From: Nocardia farcinica
GTDB lineage: Bacteria; Actinomycetota; Actinomycetes; Mycobacteriales; Mycobacteriaceae
Direction: 5' to 3'
Assembly (NCBI RefSeq): GCF_001182745.1
Contig: NZ_LN868938.1
Span: 3,534,001 to 3,598,000 of the forward strand
DNA: 64,000 bases
Program-made: the position numbers and the translations under genes
Notes under the pieces: generated by a model
Seen by the model: only the letters and a program-made list of their open reading frames with translations
The model's database searches: none
Told to the model about the DNA's origin: nothing
Part shown: positions 43,513 through 54,311 of the stretch, in pieces
Position numbering within the stretch: the stretch's first letter is position 1
How the letters are laid out: every line of letters starts with the position of its first letter

Positions 43513-46500
43513 TCATCGGCGGGCGGTCCTCAGGAAGTCGGCGAGCGCGAAGACTGCGATGTCTTGCCCGGCTTCCGCCTCCCGATCATGGCCGTCGAAC
43601 ACCACCACGCGCAAATCGGGTAGTTCGGCCGTATCGAGTCCGGACAGCGCGCTGTCGTCGGCCAGCAAATGGGTGATCCACTCGTCCGCCAGCACTCCGG
43701 TCAGGTCGTAGCCCGGCCCCTCGGGGGCGAGCACCAGGGTGGCCCCCGCCGCGCCCGCCGCCACGATCTCGGCGACGAACGCCGCGGAGTCCAGGCCGCC
43801 GTGCCGGAAGGTCCGCGACTCGTAGGTCAGCTTGGCCCGCGTCTGCATGCGTTCGGCCGCGGTCGCCAACGCGTCGTAGGTCACGATCGCCCCGTCGGCG
43901 AGCACCAGCGCGGGATGCTCGCCGCGCAACACCGTCACGCGATTGGCGTAGGTGACCGGCCTGCTCGACTCGGCGGCGACGAGGTCACGCACCTCGGCCG
44001 AGTCCAGCCGCAGCCACTGTCCGTCCGGCGAACCCGCGGTGCCCGCGACCAGACCGAGGACCGCGCCCTCGGGCAGTTCCGCGCGTCCGACCGGCGCCAC
44101 GGCGGCACCCGCCTTGAGCACCGCCCACACCGCGACCACCGAGCCGACGTCCCGCGCGGGCGCCACCGCCACGACGCTGCCCGGCCCGCAGCCGCGCGCG
44201 ATGAGCACCCGCGCCAGCCGGGAGGACTCGGCGTCGAGCTCGCGGAAGCTGGTCTCGGTCTCGCCGGCGGCCAGCGCCGGGGCGTCCGGGTCGTCCTCGA
44301 CGGCGGCGGTGAGCAGCTGCGGCAGCTCGGTGCCGCCCGCGACGACGAACTCGTCCTCGTCGAACTCCGGCTCCGGCGCCGCCACCGCACCGCGTTCCTC
44401 GGGGTCGAGGATGTCGATGTCGCCGACGATCGCGCCGGCGTCCGCGCGCACCGCCCGCAGGATGCGTTCGAAGCGGCGGGCCATCGCCGCCACGGTCGCC
44501 TCGTCGAACAGGTCGGTGGCGTAGGTGAACGAGATCGCCAGTTCACCGGGTGTGCCGTCGGCGTGCTGGGTCGGCTGCACCACCAACTGCAGGTCGAACT
44601 TGGCGCTGAGCTGGTCGGATTCCAGCAGCGAGATGGTGAGCCCGGGCAGTTCGGCGCGCGGCGGGGCGAAATCCTCGAAGGTGATGGCGACCTGGAACAG
44701 CGGGGTCTGCTCACGCGAGCCACCCGCGATCACCTCGGCCACCCGCTCGAACGGGATGTCGGCGTGCGCGAACGCGGCCAGGTCGGTCTCCCTGGTCGCC
44801 TCGAGCAGCGCCTGGAAGGAGGCGGCCCGGTCGACCTCGGTGCGCAGGGTCAGGGTGTTGACGAACATGCCGACCAGGTCGTCGAGCGCGCGCTCGCCGC
44901 GGCCGGCGACCGGGGTGCCGATCGCGATGTCCGAGCTGCCGGACAGCCGGGCGAGCAGTACCGCGAGCGCGGCGTGCACGACCATGAACAGCGACGCCCG
45001 GTGCTCGTGCGCCAACCGGACCAGCCCGGCGTGCACGTCGTCGTCGACGACGATGCCGACACTGGCGCCGCGCTCGGACGGCGCCGGGGGCCGCGGGCGG
45101 TCCAGCGGCAGTTCCAGCGCCCCGGGCAGCCCGGCCAGCTGCTGCCGCCAGTAGTCCAGCTGACGCGCGGCCGGGGAATCCGGGTCCTCGTCGGTACCGA
45201 CGACAGCGCGCTGCCAGAGGGCGTAGTCGGCGTACTGCACCGGCAGCGGCGCCCAGCCGGGCGCCTCGCCCTCGGTGCGGGCCAGGTAGGCGGTCACCAG
45301 GTCGCGGGCCAGCGGGGCGAGTGAGACGCCGTCGGCGCAGATGTGGTGCACCACGACGACCAGCACGTGCTCCTCGGCGCCCGCGGCGAGCAGGGCGATG
45401 CGCACCGGCGCGGCCTCGGTCACGTCGAAGCCCGCCGACATCAGCTCGCCGATGCGGGCGCGCGGGTCGGCCGGGTGCTCCACCGCGAGACCGTGCGGCA
45501 GCACCGCGGTCACCGGCAGCACCTGCTGATAGGGCTGCCCGCCCGGTCCCGTGGTGGGGAACCGGGTGCGCAGCGCCTCGTGCCGCACCAGCACGTCCTC
45601 GACGGCCAGCCGCAGCGCGTCGGTGTCGAGCGCGCCCGCGAGCCGGATCGCGAACGGCAGGTTGTAGGCGGCCGAGGCGGGATCGAGCTGGTTGAGCACC
45701 CACATCCGCTGCTGGGCGAGCGAGAGCGGCACCTGCTCGGGCCGTTCGGCCCTGGTCAGCGGCGGGCGCGCGGCGGCGTGGCGGCCCACGCCGGGCACGA
45801 TGCGGGCCGCCAGCGCCGCGACGGTGGGCGCCTCGAACAGATCGCGCACCGAGACGTTGGTCTCCAGCGTCTCGTTGATCCGGGCCACCGCCCGGGTCGC
45901 GAGCAGCGAGTTGCCGCCGAGTGCGAAGTAGTCGTCGTCGGCGCCCACGCGGTCCAGGCCGAGCAGTTCGGCGTAGACGGTGGCGACGATCTCCTCCACC
46001 TGGGTCACCGGCGCGCGGAACTCCCTGGCGCGGAAGGTGGGTTCGGGCAGCGCCTTGCGGTCCAGCTTGCCGCTGGTGTTGAGCGGGAAGGCGTCGAGCA
46101 CGACCACCGCGGCCGGGACCATGTAGGCGGGCAGTGTCGTGCCGACGGCGGCGAGCAGGTCGTCGGTGTCGACGGTCTCGCCCGGGCGGGGCACCACGTA
46201 GCCGACGAGCTGGTCACCGGTGGCCGTCGGCACCACCAGCACCGCGGCCTGGCTGATCTGCGGCTGCACCAGCAGCGCGGTCTCGATCTCGCCCAGCTCG
46301 ATGCGCTGGCCGCGGAACTTCACCTGGAAGTCGGTGCGGCCCAAGTACTCCAGCCGGTGCGGCTGATCGCGCCACACCACCAGGTCACCGGTGCGGTACA
46401 TGCGCGCGCCCGGCTCGAACGGGTTGGCCACGAACCGGTCGGCGGTGAGATCGGGCCGCGACACATAGCCGCGGGCCAGCTGCGCACCGGCCAGGTACAG

Positions 46501-49500
46501 CTCGCCGACCACACCCTCGGGCACCGCGCGCAGGCGCGCGTCCAGCACGTACACCCGGGTGTTCCACTGCGGCAGGCCGATCGGCACCGTGGCGACGTCC
46601 GTCTCCCGGGCGGGCCAGTACGTCACCGACACCGCGGCCTCGGTGGGGCCGTACAGGTTGTGCACGGCGGCGTCGGACATCGCGCGGACGGCGGCGACGG
46701 TTTCCGGCGGCAGCGCCTCACCGATGACGAAGATGTCCCGCAGCGTGGGCACCGAGCCGGGCGCGGTGTGGGTGGCGAACACCGTCAACATCGAGGGCAC
46801 GAAGTCGGTGACCGTGACACGCTGCGCGGCAATGGTTTCGGCGATGTACACCGGGTCGCGGTGGCCGTCGTGGGTGGCGACCACCAGTTTCGCGCCCGCC
46901 CGCAGCGGCATGAAGTAACCCCACAGCGAAACGTCGAACGTCGTCGCCGTCTTCTGCAGATACACATCCCCCGGACCCATCGGATACTCCGACAGCATCC
47001 ACTCGATCTGATTGTCGATCGCCCCGTGCGAGACCGCCACACCCTTCGGACGACCCGTCGAACCCGACGTGAAGATCACATACGCCGGATTGTCCCGACG
47101 CACCGGACGCACCAACTCCGCCGCCTCCACCGGCGCGGCCGAGTAGCCCGCCAGATCGACGGTGTCGAGCAGCACCAGATCGGTACCCGCGGGCACCGGC
47201 ACCGCATCCGCCGTGGTGGACAGCACGCAGGCCGGCTGCGCGGTGTCGAGGATGTGCGCGATGCGCTCGGCCGGATGATCCGGATCCAACGGCACATACG
47301 CGCCACCGGCCGCGACCACCGCATACATACCGACCACGAGATCCAGCGACCGCCGGATCGCCAGGCCGACCAGCGACTCCGCGCCGACACCGCGCGCGAT
47401 GAGCAGCCGGGCCAGCCGGTTGACCCGCTCGTCGAACTCGCGGTAGGTCAGCTCGGCGCCCTCGTAGGACAGCGCCACCGCGTCGGCGTGCGCGGCCACC
47501 GCGCGACGGTAGCCGTCCAGCAGCAGCCGCGCGGGCAGCGGGTGCGCGGTGTCGTTCCAGTCCAGCAGGATCCGCTGCCGCTCCCCCGGCTCCAACAGAT
47601 CGATCGCGCCGACGCTGCGCCGGGCGTCCTCGACCACCGCGGTCAGGACGCGGCGCAACCGCTCGGCGAAGGCTGCCATCGTCGACTCGTCGAACAGGTC
47701 GGTGGCGTAGATGAACGAGGCCGCCATGCCCGCCGGGGCGCCGTCGGTCTCACGCGGCACCAGGGTCAGTTCCAGATCGAACTTCGCCAGCGGCGCACCC
47801 AGTTCCAGCGCCGCCGCGGTGAGGCCGGGCAGCCGCAGTTCGGTGTGGGCCATGTTCTGGAAGGTCAGCATCACCTGGAACAGCGGGTGCCTGCCCATCG
47901 ACCGGGCGGGGTCGAGCAGCTCGACCAGCCGCTCGAAGGGCAGATCGGCGTGCGCGAAGGCCGCCACATCGGTCTGGCGGACCTGGGCGAGCAGTTCGGC
48001 GAAGCTCGCGTCCGGGTCGACGTCGCTGCGCAGCACCAGCGTGTTGACGAACATGCCGACCAGATCGTCGAGCGCCTCGTCGCCACGACCGGCCACCGCG
48101 GTGCCGACGGCGATGTCGGTGGTCCCCGACAGCCGCGCCAGCAGCACCGAGAACGCGGCGTGCATGACGAAGAACAGCGTCGAATTGTGCTGCTGCGCCA
48201 GGCTGTCCAGTGCCGCGTGCAGTTCGGCGTCGAGCTCGAAGGAGTACGCGGCGGCCCGGTTGGACATCACCGCCGGACGCGGACGGTCCGCGGGCAGGTC
48301 CAGCTGCTCGGGCAGCCCGGCCAGCTGCTCCCGCCAGAACGCGATCTGCTGGGCCAGCAGCGAATCCGGGTCGTCCTCGGCGCCGAGCGTCTCGCGCTGC
48401 CACAGCGCGTAGTCGGCGTACTGCACCGCCAGCGGCGCCCACCGCGGACGGTCGCCGTTCACGCGCACCGAATAGGCCGACATCAGGTCGCGGGTCAGCG
48501 GGCCCATCGAGAAGCCGTCACCGGCGATGTGATGCACCACGCACAGCAGCACGTGCTCCTCGGGCCCGAGCGCGAACAGCCGCAGCCGCACCGGCGGCGC
48601 GACGGTGACGTCGAACCCGCCCAGTGCGACGGTGCCGACCTGAGCGAACAGCTCCTCCTCGGTCGCGGTGACCACATCCAGCGCGGGCACGGCGCGCGGG
48701 TCGTCGAGCGGCAGCACCTCCTGCACGCCGTCCCCGTCGACCTCCGGGTAGACCGTGCGCAGCACCTCGTGGCGCTCCACCAGGTCACGCACGGCGGCTC
48801 GCAGGGCGTCCACGTGCAGCGCGCCGGTGAGACGCACGGCGACCGGAATGTTGTTGACGCCGCTGTCGGGATCGAAGCGGTTGAGGAACCACATCCGCTG
48901 CTGGGCATACGACAGCGGCACCCGCGCCGGACGCGGCACGGCGCGCAGCGCGGGTCGCGACGGCGCACCGAGCTGCTGCTGGAGTTGCGCGGCGAGCCCG
49001 GACACGCTCGGCGATTCGAACAGCAGCGGCAGCGGCACCCGGATGTCGAGTTCGGCGCCGATGCGGGCCACCGCCTGGGTGGCCAGCAGCGAGTTGCCGC
49101 CGAGTTCGAAGAAGTCGTCGTCGGCGCCGACCCGCTCCTCGGAATCCGGCAGCAGCAGCGCCGCGAACACGTCGGCGACGATCTGCTCGTAGCGGTTCGA
49201 CGGCGCACGGAACGCCTTGCCCGCGAACACCGGAGCGGGCAGCGCGGCCCGGTCCAGCTTGCCGACCGCGTTCAGCGGCAGCTCGTCGAGCACCGTGATC
49301 GACGCCGGAACCATGTACGCGGGCAACGTCTTCCCGACGAACTCGGCCACCTCGGCGGTGTCCGGTTCGGTGCCCGGCTTGGCCAGCACGTAGGCGGCCA
49401 GCGCGGTGGTGCCCGACGGCAACGTCACACCCAGGGTCGCGGCGTAATCGATGTCGGGATGGGCGATCAGCGCGTTGTCGATCTCCCCCAATTCGATACG

Positions 49501-50841
49501 CAGGCCGCGGATCTTGACCTGGAAGTCCGAGCGGCCCATGTACTCGAACGCACCGTCGGACTCGCGACGGCGCACCAGATCGCCGGTGCGGTACATCCGG
49601 GAACCGGCCGAATCGGTTTCGCCGCCCGAGGATTCGGAAGCCGACGATTTGGCAGCGAACGGATTGGCAACGAACCGTTCCGCGGTCAACTCCGGCCTAC
49701 CCCAATACCCGTACGCCAGCGACGGGCCCGCCAGATACAGCTCACCCACCACCCCGGCGGGCACCGGCCGCAGACGCGGGTCGAGCACGTAGGCGCCCAC
49801 ACCGGGGAACGCGGTGCCGATGGTGACCGGCTCGTCGGCGCGCAATTCCGCCGAGGTCACGATGACGGTGGTCTCGGTGGGCCCGTACACGTTGTGCATC
49901 GCCCGATCCGGGCGCTGCCAGCGGGCCACCAGCTCCGGATTGACCTTCTCGCCACCCACCACGACGGTGCGCACCGAGTCCAGACCCGCCGGATCCACCG
50001 ACTCCAGCGCACCCGGGGTCATCAGCAGATCGGTCACCTGCTCGCGCCGCACCAGCTCGGCCATCTCCGCGCCGCCGTACACCATCGGCGGCGCCACGAT
50101 CAACGTCGCGCCCTGGGAGAAGGCGAACAGCATCTCCATCAGCGAGAAATCGAAACTCGGCGAAGTGACGTGGGTGGCCCGCGAACCGACACCGAAACCG
50201 AACCGGGCACCGACCGCGGCGACCATCGCCAGGCCGTGGTGGGAGACCAGCACGCCCTTGGGTTTGCCGGTGGAACCGGAGGTGTAGATGACCCAGGCCG
50301 GATGCGCGGCGGTGAGCGGGCGCACCCGGTCGGCGTAGGAGATCGGGTGCGCGGGGCGCGCGGCGATCCGGGCCAGCTGCTCCGGGTCGTCCAGATCGAT
50401 CCAGTCGACATCGCCACCGAGCGCGCCGCGATGCGCCGACGTGGTCAGCCCCACACGGGCGCCGGAGTCACCGAGGATGTGCGCGATGCGGTCGGCCGGA
50501 TACGCCGGATCGACCGGCACATAGGTCGCGCCGGTCTTCGCGATCGCCCACAGGGAGGTCACCGACTCCACCGAGCGGGCGATGCCCATCGCCACGAAGT
50601 CGCCGGGGCCCATGCCGCGGTCGATCAGCTCCCGCGCCAGCCGCGACGAGGACTCGTCCAATTCCCGGTAGGTCAGCTCGCGCTGATCGGCCGGCGCACC
50701 CGTCGGATTGAATCGCAGCGCCACCGCCTCGGGCGCGGACTCGACAGCCGCCGTCAGCAACTGCGGCAACAGCGCCGCACCGGATCGGCGGCGACGCCCA
50801 CCCGCACCGCGTGTACCGGCAGAACGACGAGCGCTATCCAT
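43513..50841 (-). CDS. NRPS A-T-C-A-T-C with a truncated, degenerate terminal A domain
   Basis: This 2,442-residue synthetase is the first gene of the NRPS series in transcription order. Approximate domains: A1 15-540, T1 Ser 584, C2 630-1075 (HHIAGDG near 768), A2 1080-1580, T2 Ser 1645, C3 1690-2130 (HHICADG near 1831), then about 278 residues (2165-2442) of a broken A domain. That tail begins like a normal A domain ([55 protein letters not shown]), but the ATP loop is replaced by [14 protein letters not shown]. No YGPTE, YRTGD or NGKxDR motif remains, and neither T nor TE follows. Codes by eye: A1 DFMLVGVVIK, A2 DVWDFILVSK. A1 carries a Ser-rich insertion of about 20 residues before MYRTGD. 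The ATG at 50841 has GAGAGGTG upstream. Chain extension presumably continues on the next protein. Confidence 0.94.
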   Translation of the reverse strand: MDSARRSAGTRGAGGRRRRSGAALLPQLLTAAVESAPEAVALRFNPTGAPADQRELTYRELDESSSRLARELIDRGMGPGDFVAMGIARSVESVTSLWAIAKTGATYVPVDPAYPADRIAHILGDSGARVGLTTSAHRGALGGDVDWIDLDDPEQLARIAARPAHPISYADRVRPLTAAHPAWVIYTSGSTGKPKGVLVSHHGLAMVAAVGARFGFGVGSRATHVTSPSFDFSLMEMLFAFSQGATLIVAPPMVYGGAEMAELVRREQVTDLLMTPGALESVDPAGLDSVRTVVVGGEKVNPELVARWQRPDRAMHNVYGPTETTVIVTSAELRADEPVTIGTAFPGVGAYVLDPRLRPVPAGVVGELYLAGPSLAYGYWGRPELTAERFVANPFAAKSSASESSGGETDSAGSRMYRTGDLVRRRESDGAFEYMGRSDFQVKIRGLRIELGEIDNALIAHPDIDYAATLGVTLPSGTTALAAYVLAKPGTEPDTAEVAEFVGKTLPAYMVPASITVLDELPLNAVGKLDRAALPAPVFAGKAFRAPSNRYEQIVADVFAALLLPDSEERVGADDDFFELGGNSLLATQAVARIGAELDIRVPLPLLFESPSVSGLAAQLQQQLGAPSRPALRAVPRPARVPLSYAQQRMWFLNRFDPDSGVNNIPVAVRLTGALHVDALRAAVRDLVERHEVLRTVYPEVDGDGVQEVLPLDDPRAVPALDVVTATEEELFAQVGTVALGGFDVTVAPPVRLRLFALGPEEHVLLCVVHHIAGDGFSMGPLTRDLMSAYSVRVNGDRPRWAPLAVQYADYALWQRETLGAEDDPDSLLAQQIAFWREQLAGLPEQLDLPADRPRPAVMSNRAAAYSFELDAELHAALDSLAQQHNSTLFFVMHAAFSVLLARLSGTTDIAVGTAVAGRGDEALDDLVGMFVNTLVLRSDVDPDASFAELLAQVRQTDVAAFAHADLPFERLVELLDPARSMGRHPLFQVMLTFQNMAHTELRLPGLTAAALELGAPLAKFDLELTLVPRETDGAPAGMAASFIYATDLFDESTMAAFAERLRRVLTAVVEDARRSVGAIDLLEPGERQRILLDWNDTAHPLPARLLLDGYRRAVAAHADAVALSYEGAELTYREFDERVNRLARLLIARGVGAESLVGLAIRRSLDLVVGMYAVVAAGGAYVPLDPDHPAERIAHILDTAQPACVLSTTADAVPVPAGTDLVLLDTVDLAGYSAAPVEAAELVRPVRRDNPAYVIFTSGSTGRPKGVAVSHGAIDNQIEWMLSEYPMGPGDVYLQKTATTFDVSLWGYFMPLRAGAKLVVATHDGHRDPVYIAETIAAQRVTVTDFVPSMLTVFATHTAPGSVPTLRDIFVIGEALPPETVAAVRAMSDAAVHNLYGPTEAAVSVTYWPARETDVATVPIGLPQWNTRVYVLDARLRAVPEGVVGELYLAGAQLARGYVSRPDLTADRFVANPFEPGARMYRTGDLVVWRDQPHRLEYLGRTDFQVKFRGQRIELGEIETALLVQPQISQAAVLVVPTATGDQLVGYVVPRPGETVDTDDLLAAVGTTLPAYMVPAAVVVLDAFPLNTSGKLDRKALPEPTFRAREFRAPVTQVEEIVATVYAELLGLDRVGADDDYFALGGNSLLATRAVARINETLETNVSVRDLFEAPTVAALAARIVPGVGRHAAARPPLTRAERPEQVPLSLAQQRMWVLNQLDPASAAYNLPFAIRLAGALDTDALRLAVEDVLVRHEALRTRFPTTGPGGQPYQQVLPVTAVLPHGLAVEHPADPRARIGELMSAGFDVTEAAPVRIALLAAGAEEHVLVVVVHHICADGVSLAPLARDLVTAYLARTEGEAPGWAPLPVQYADYALWQRAVVGTDEDPDSPAARQLDYWRQQLAGLPGALELPLDRPRPPAPSERGASVGIVVDDDVHAGLVRLAHEHRASLFMVVHAALAVLLARLSGSSDIAIGTPVAGRGERALDDLVGMFVNTLTLRTEVDRAASFQALLEATRETDLAAFAHADIPFERVAEVIAGGSREQTPLFQVAITFEDFAPPRAELPGLTISLLESDQLSAKFDLQLVVQPTQHADGTPGELAISFTYATDLFDEATVAAMARRFERILRAVRADAGAIVGDIDILDPEERGAVAAPEPEFDEDEFVVAGGTELPQLLTAAVEDDPDAPALAAGETETSFRELDAESSRLARVLIARGCGPGSVVAVAPARDVGSVVAVWAVLKAGAAVAPVGRAELPEGAVLGLVAGTAGSPDGQWLRLDSAEVRDLVAAESSRPVTYANRVTVLRGEHPALVLADGAIVTYDALATAAERMQTRAKLTYESRTFRHGGLDSAAFVAEIVAAGAAGATLVLAPEGPGYDLTGVLADEWITHLLADDSALSGLDTAELPDLRVVVFDGHDREAEAGQDIAVFALADFLRTARR

Positions 50842-51651
50842 CCGACTGCACACCTCTCGCGTCACATATGGCCACACGGCCGGTTACCTCAGCCCCACCC
50901 GAGGCCGTGCTTTCTGCTGCGCCAGCGCAGTCCGGGCCCGCTCGACCTGGCGCCATTGCCCCCGACAACGTCGGCAACCCTGTTCTAATCGTCCCCCCAC
51001 ATCGACCCGTTGCCACCGAGTGGCGCAGCTCACACTATCCGGCGGTGTGGGCCGGATCGCAAGGGGGTAACGCCCTGCGGTTGCGGCTTGTGTTGACACC
51101 GGTTACAGGAAGTTTAGGCGTAGGCCGAGCGAAGGCCGAAACGGGCTGGTCGGGTGCGAAACGGCGACGTGAGACGGGCACGCTAGCAGGCCGAGGTCGC
51201 CGTCGCGAGACGGCCACGCCGCCTGCGGGCCGCGTCGCCGAAGGCGGCCACCCGAACCAGCCCGCGTCACCCTCGCGAGACCGCCGCGCGAACGGACCCC
51301 CGTCATCGAAGGCAGCCATCCGAACGAACCGACACCGCCGTCGCGAGACGGCCACGCCCGCGAACTCACGCCGTCGGGAGACGGCTGCGGAACGGACCCC
51401 CGTCACCGAGACGGCCAAACCGACATTGTCATCGTGAGGCGGCCACGCCTGCGGACCCACGTCCCTCGACAAAGCGGCTTGCACGAGGGACCGGCGCAGG
51501 GTCGGCCGCGTGAACGGACCGTACGACGTCCCCCGGGGCATGGGCGGGTGATCGGCCCCGCGTTGCACGGGATCGCCCTCGGTCCGGAAAGTATCGATCC
51601 GTTCGCCGGAGGACGCGGTCGGATCACGGTCTACGGCCGCGTTCCTTACCC
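50842..51651. other. Gene-free 810-bp region upstream of the NRPS genes
   Basis: This stretch separates the first NRPS gene's start from the 3' end of the M23 peptidase gene, so it should contain the NRPS promoter. I found no convincing -35/-10 pair for the minus strand. A plus-strand TTGACA occurs near 51093 with nothing downstream to serve. ORFs on either strand here are Arg/Pro-rich with no recognisable domain and are probably chance readings of the repeats at 51200-51414. The region 51435-51650 shows no further structure. Confidence 0.5.
51200..51414. repeat. Degenerate tandem palindromic repeats, period about 68-70 bp
   Basis: The palindrome CCGTCGCGAGACGG occurs at 51200-51213 and exactly again at 51338-51351. 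Variants are at 51270-51283, 51371-51384 and 51400-51414, so starts are spaced 70, 68, 33 and 29 bp. Between them CGAAGGCGGCCACCCGAAC (51239) recurs with two changes at 51307, period 68. Each palindrome could form a 5-bp stem with a 4-base loop. The units are too unlike and too unevenly spaced for a CRISPR array. They may be a repetitive extragenic palindrome family or a cluster of regulator sites. Confidence 0.55.
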
Positions 51652-52638
51652 TCAGTGGGCAGACGGGCCCCAGTGCATCGGGACGCCCTTGGCGGCCAGG
51701 TAGGGCATCGGGTCGATCTTGTTGCCGCCCTGGTCCCAGATCTCCAGGTGCAGGTGGGGGCCGGTGGACTGGCCGCGGTTGCCGACGGTGGCGATGACGT
51801 CGCCCGCGTTGACGCGCTGGCCCGCCTGTACATACATGTCGTTGACGTGGCCGTAGACGGCGGTGGTGCCGTCGTCCTGCAGCACGCGCACCCACAGGCC
51901 GAAGCCGGAGGCGGGACCGGCCTCGATGACGGTGCCGCTGCTGACCGAGCGGATCGGGGCGCCGAGCGCGTCGGCGAAGTCGAGCCCGTAGTGGAACTGG
52001 CCCCAGCGGGTGCCGTAGCCGGAGCTGATGGCGCCGGCGACCGGGCGAACCGCCACGGGCGGCGCCACGTGCTGCTGGACGTTCTTGAGCACGTCCTCGA
52101 CCTGGGCCAGCGGGGCGGCGATCTCCGGCGGCAGGTTCGGGATACCGAACGGCTGCTGCGCGACGTTCTGCGCGACCGGCGCGGCGACCTGGGTGACCGG
52201 CGCGGGATCGGCGGCCGGGGCGGGCTCGGCGATCTGCTTCGCCTCGGCGGCCGGGATCTCGGCGGTGCCCTTGAACGCGATGGCCTCCTCGGCGGCCTCG
52301 GTGTTGCGCGCGGGGGCCAGCGGCGATGCGGCGGCGAGGGCCGGGGCGACCTGCGCGGCGACGCCGACCAGGGCACCCGCGGCGACGGCGGCGCTCGCGG
52401 CGGCCCGCACCCGCTCACCCTGGCTGGACTGGGCACGGTGACGCGTCGGACGACCCGTGGCGCCGTGGCCGAGCAGGCTCTCGACGGTGATGGAACTGGG
52501 GCCAAGCCGGTGCTGCGACAAGATTCGTCCTCGCGTCCGTCCTACAGTTGCCAACGAACGCCGCCGCGTCACCCGCTGACCCGGGCCGACCATGTCGTCG
52601 GGATCGGCCGTGGTCCGCGATTTGTAACGTTTCGGCAT
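51652..52638 (-). CDS. M23 family (LytM-type) metallopeptidase
   Basis: This 328-residue protein ends in an M23 peptidase domain, a family of zinc endopeptidases that cut peptidoglycan cross-bridges. The metal-binding residues are visible: the first His and Asp in FHYGLDFAD (about 215-219) and the HLH in PHLHLEIW (about 294-296). YGHVNDMYVQAGQRVNAGDVIATVGNRGQSTG is the classic strand set between them. The N-terminal about 75 residues are basic and hydrophilic; a single hydrophobic segment, AAASAAVAAGALVGVAAQVAPALA, follows and acts as signal or anchor. An Ala/Pro-rich linker leads to the catalytic domain. The ATG at 52638 is the best start by context, though no strong ribosome site is present and 52716 is an in-frame alternative. 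The gene is transcribed divergently from the nitronate monooxygenase. Confidence 0.88.
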   Translation of the reverse strand: MPKRYKSRTTADPDDMVGPGQRVTRRRSLATVGRTRGRILSQHRLGPSSITVESLLGHGATGRPTRHRAQSSQGERVRAAASAAVAAGALVGVAAQVAPALAAASPLAPARNTEAAEEAIAFKGTAEIPAAEAKQIAEPAPAADPAPVTQVAAPVAQNVAQQPFGIPNLPPEIAAPLAQVEDVLKNVQQHVAPPVAVRPVAGAISSGYGTRWGQFHYGLDFADALGAPIRSVSSGTVIEAGPASGFGLWVRVLQDDGTTAVYGHVNDMYVQAGQRVNAGDVIATVGNRGQSTGPHLHLEIWDQGGNKIDPMPYLAAKGVPMHWGPSAH

Positions 52639-52709
52639 CCGTTGTGACGGGAACTCTACCCTGTCGTGACCATTCCGCAACCTTCGGTCACGAATCGACG
52701 GTGAGGTCC

Positions 52710-53789
52710 ATGTCACAGCGGCCGCGGGCGCAGACTCGGACCGTGATCATCGACGAACTGCGCGTCCCGATCGTGCTCGCCCCGATGGCGGGCGGCCCCT
52801 CCACTCCCGAACTCGCGGCCGCGGTCTGCGCGGCGGGCGGCCTCGGCACCGTCGCCGCCGGCTACCTGAGCGCCGCCGACACCGCGGCCAGGATCGAGGC
52901 CACCAGAAGCCGCACCGACGCCCCCTTCGGCGTGAACCTCTTCGTGCCGGGGCCGGCCACTCCCCGCACCGAATTCGCCGGGTATCTCGCCGAACTCGGC
53001 GAGCGCTTCGCACTCGGCGAGCCCCGCCACGACACCGACGACTGGGCCGCGAAGCTCGACCTCCTGGTGGCCGCCCCGGTGCCCGTGGTCAGCTGCACCT
53101 TCGGCTGCCCCACCGCCGCCGAGATCGCACGCCTGCACGCCGTCGGCACCGAGGTGTGGGTCACCGTGACCTCGGTGGCGGAGGCGCGCATCGCCGTCGA
53201 GGCGGGTGCGGACGTGCTCGTCGCGCAGGGCGCCGAGGCGGGCGGGCACCGGGCGACGTTCGTCGACCGGGTCGCCGACGACGCGATCGACCCGCTCGGC
53301 CTACTCACCCTGCTCCAACTGCTCACCGCCGCCACCGACCGGCCGATCGTCGCGGCGGGCGGTATCGCCACCGGCGCGGGCATTGCCGCCGTCCTGGCCG
53401 CGGGTGCCGCCGCCGCGCAACTGGGCACCGCGTTCCTGCGCTGCCCGGAAGCGGGCACCAACCCGGTGCACCGCGCCGCCGTGCCGACCGAGACGCCCAC
53501 CATGCTGACGCGCGCGTTCACCGGCAGGCTCGCGCGCGGGGTGCGCAACGACTTCATGGCGCGACACTCCGCGAGCGCCCCGGCGGCCTATCCCGAAATC
53601 CACTTCGCGACAGCGCCGTTGCGCGCCGAAGCGCGGTCGTCCGGCAACCCGGAGAATGTCAATCTGTGGGCGGGCCAAGCACATTCGCTCGCGTCCGAGT
53701 TACCGGCGGGCGAACTCGTGCGACAGCTGGCCGAAGAGACGAAAGCCGCTCTGGACTCGGCACTTTCGCGCCGAATCCAGCCTTGTTGA
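52710..53789 (+). CDS. Nitronate monooxygenase (NMO/2-nitropropane dioxygenase family)
   Basis: This 359-residue FMN-dependent TIM-barrel protein would oxidise alkyl nitronates such as propionate-3-nitronate, a detoxification role. The N-terminal LRVPIVLAPMAGGPSTPELAAAVCAAGGLGTV is the typical first FMN strand. AQGAEAGGHRATF (near 175-187) is the family motif carrying the active-site His, and PIVAAGGIATGAGIAAVLAAGA plus AAQLGTAFLRCPEAG form the phosphate-binding strands. Length and motif order are complete. The ATG at 52710 follows GGTGAGG very closely; a GTG at 52743 is an alternative that would still leave the barrel intact. It runs with the downstream SCO5389-family gene after a 69-bp gap. 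Confidence 0.9.
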   Translation: MSQRPRAQTRTVIIDELRVPIVLAPMAGGPSTPELAAAVCAAGGLGTVAAGYLSAADTAARIEATRSRTDAPFGVNLFVPGPATPRTEFAGYLAELGERFALGEPRHDTDDWAAKLDLLVAAPVPVVSCTFGCPTAAEIARLHAVGTEVWVTVTSVAEARIAVEAGADVLVAQGAEAGGHRATFVDRVADDAIDPLGLLTLLQLLTAATDRPIVAAGGIATGAGIAAVLAAGAAAAQLGTAFLRCPEAGTNPVHRAAVPTETPTMLTRAFTGRLARGVRNDFMARHSASAPAAYPEIHFATAPLRAEARSSGNPENVNLWAGQAHSLASELPAGELVRQLAEETKAALDSALSRRIQPC

Positions 53790-53809
53790 CAACGAGTATC
53801 GTTTACACT
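53786..53809 (+). promoter_or_regulatory. AT-rich candidate promoter/operator before the SCO5389-family gene
   Basis: A TTGACA hexamer overlaps the nitronate monooxygenase stop codon and TACACT follows at 53804-53809, but the spacing is only 12 bp, too short for a standard promoter. The half-sites GAGT/ACTC around 53794-53810 form an imperfect inverted repeat. The stretch is clearly AT-richer than its surroundings and lies 50 bp before the next start, so a regulatory role is plausible. Confidence 0.3.
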
Positions 53810-53858
53810 CGGGAAGGCATCGCAACCGCCATCCACCCCATCCCAGGAGGAGAGCGCC

Positions 53859-54251
53859 ATGTCCCTCGATGTTCCCGCCGCCCTGCTCGAACGCGCCGAA
53901 CGCGGTGAGATCGACGACGCCGACTTCGTCGACTGCGTGAAGAACTCGCTGCCCTACGCCTGGGAGGTCGTGAGCCGGGTCGTCGGCGACCTGCAGTCGG
54001 GCACAGCCGAATTCGCCGACAACGTGGTTCCGCCGCCGGACGAGACCGCCCGCGGGCAGCTACTGCGCGCGATGGCCTCCGACGCGATCCGCGGCGGCCT
54101 GGAGCGGCACTTCGGCGTCAAGCTCGCCTTCCAGAACTGCCACCGGGTGGCGGCCTTCCCGCTCAGCGCCGTGGGCGGCGACACCTACTCGACGTTCATC
54201 AGCACCCGGGCGCAGCTGCTCAACCAGAGCCCGGAACTGCGGAACTGCTGA
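53859..54251 (+). CDS. SCO5389 family conserved actinobacterial protein
   Basis: This 130-residue soluble protein matches from memory a highly conserved actinobacterial family named after Streptomyces SCO5389, of unknown function. Recognisable stretches are MSLDVPAALLERAERGEIDD, FVDCVKNSLPYAWEVVS, EFADNVVPPPDETARGQLLR, ASDAIRGGLERHFGVKLAFQ and the end LLNQSPELRNC. Length is that of the family. There is no signal peptide or membrane segment. An excellent ribosome site, GGAGGAGAG, lies just before the ATG. A 13-bp hairpin ends the unit. Confidence 0.85.
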   Translation: MSLDVPAALLERAERGEIDDADFVDCVKNSLPYAWEVVSRVVGDLQSGTAEFADNVVPPPDETARGQLLRAMASDAIRGGLERHFGVKLAFQNCHRVAAFPLSAVGGDTYSTFISTRAQLLNQSPELRNC

Positions 54252-54266
54252 TCCGGCAGCCGCTTT

Positions 54267-54298
54267 CCCGCCCGGCGCGACACCCCGCGCCGGGCGGG
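54267..54298. terminator. Bidirectional hairpin terminator between convergent genes
   Basis: A perfect 13-bp stem CCCGCCCGGCGCG / CGCGCCGGGCGGG with a 6-base loop sits between the SCO5389-family stop (54251) and the monooxygenase stop (54312). Confidence 0.8.
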
Positions 54299-54311
54299 TC
54301 GCCGTTCTCCC

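Noticed and set aside
51150..51450. CRISPR-like array
   Set aside because: Repeat copies differ, spacing is irregular (70, 68, 33, 29 bp), parts between the palindromes also repeat, and no cas gene is present.
51035..51895. A 286-codon minus-strand frame upstream of the NRPS genes
   Set aside because: It overlaps the M23 peptidase gene in another frame, is Arg/Ser/Pro-rich, and its repeats are simply the DNA repeats translated.
53786..53809. A standard sigma-70 promoter for the SCO5389-family gene
   Set aside because: TTGACA and TACACT are only 12 bp apart, so it is kept only as a low-confidence regulatory region.
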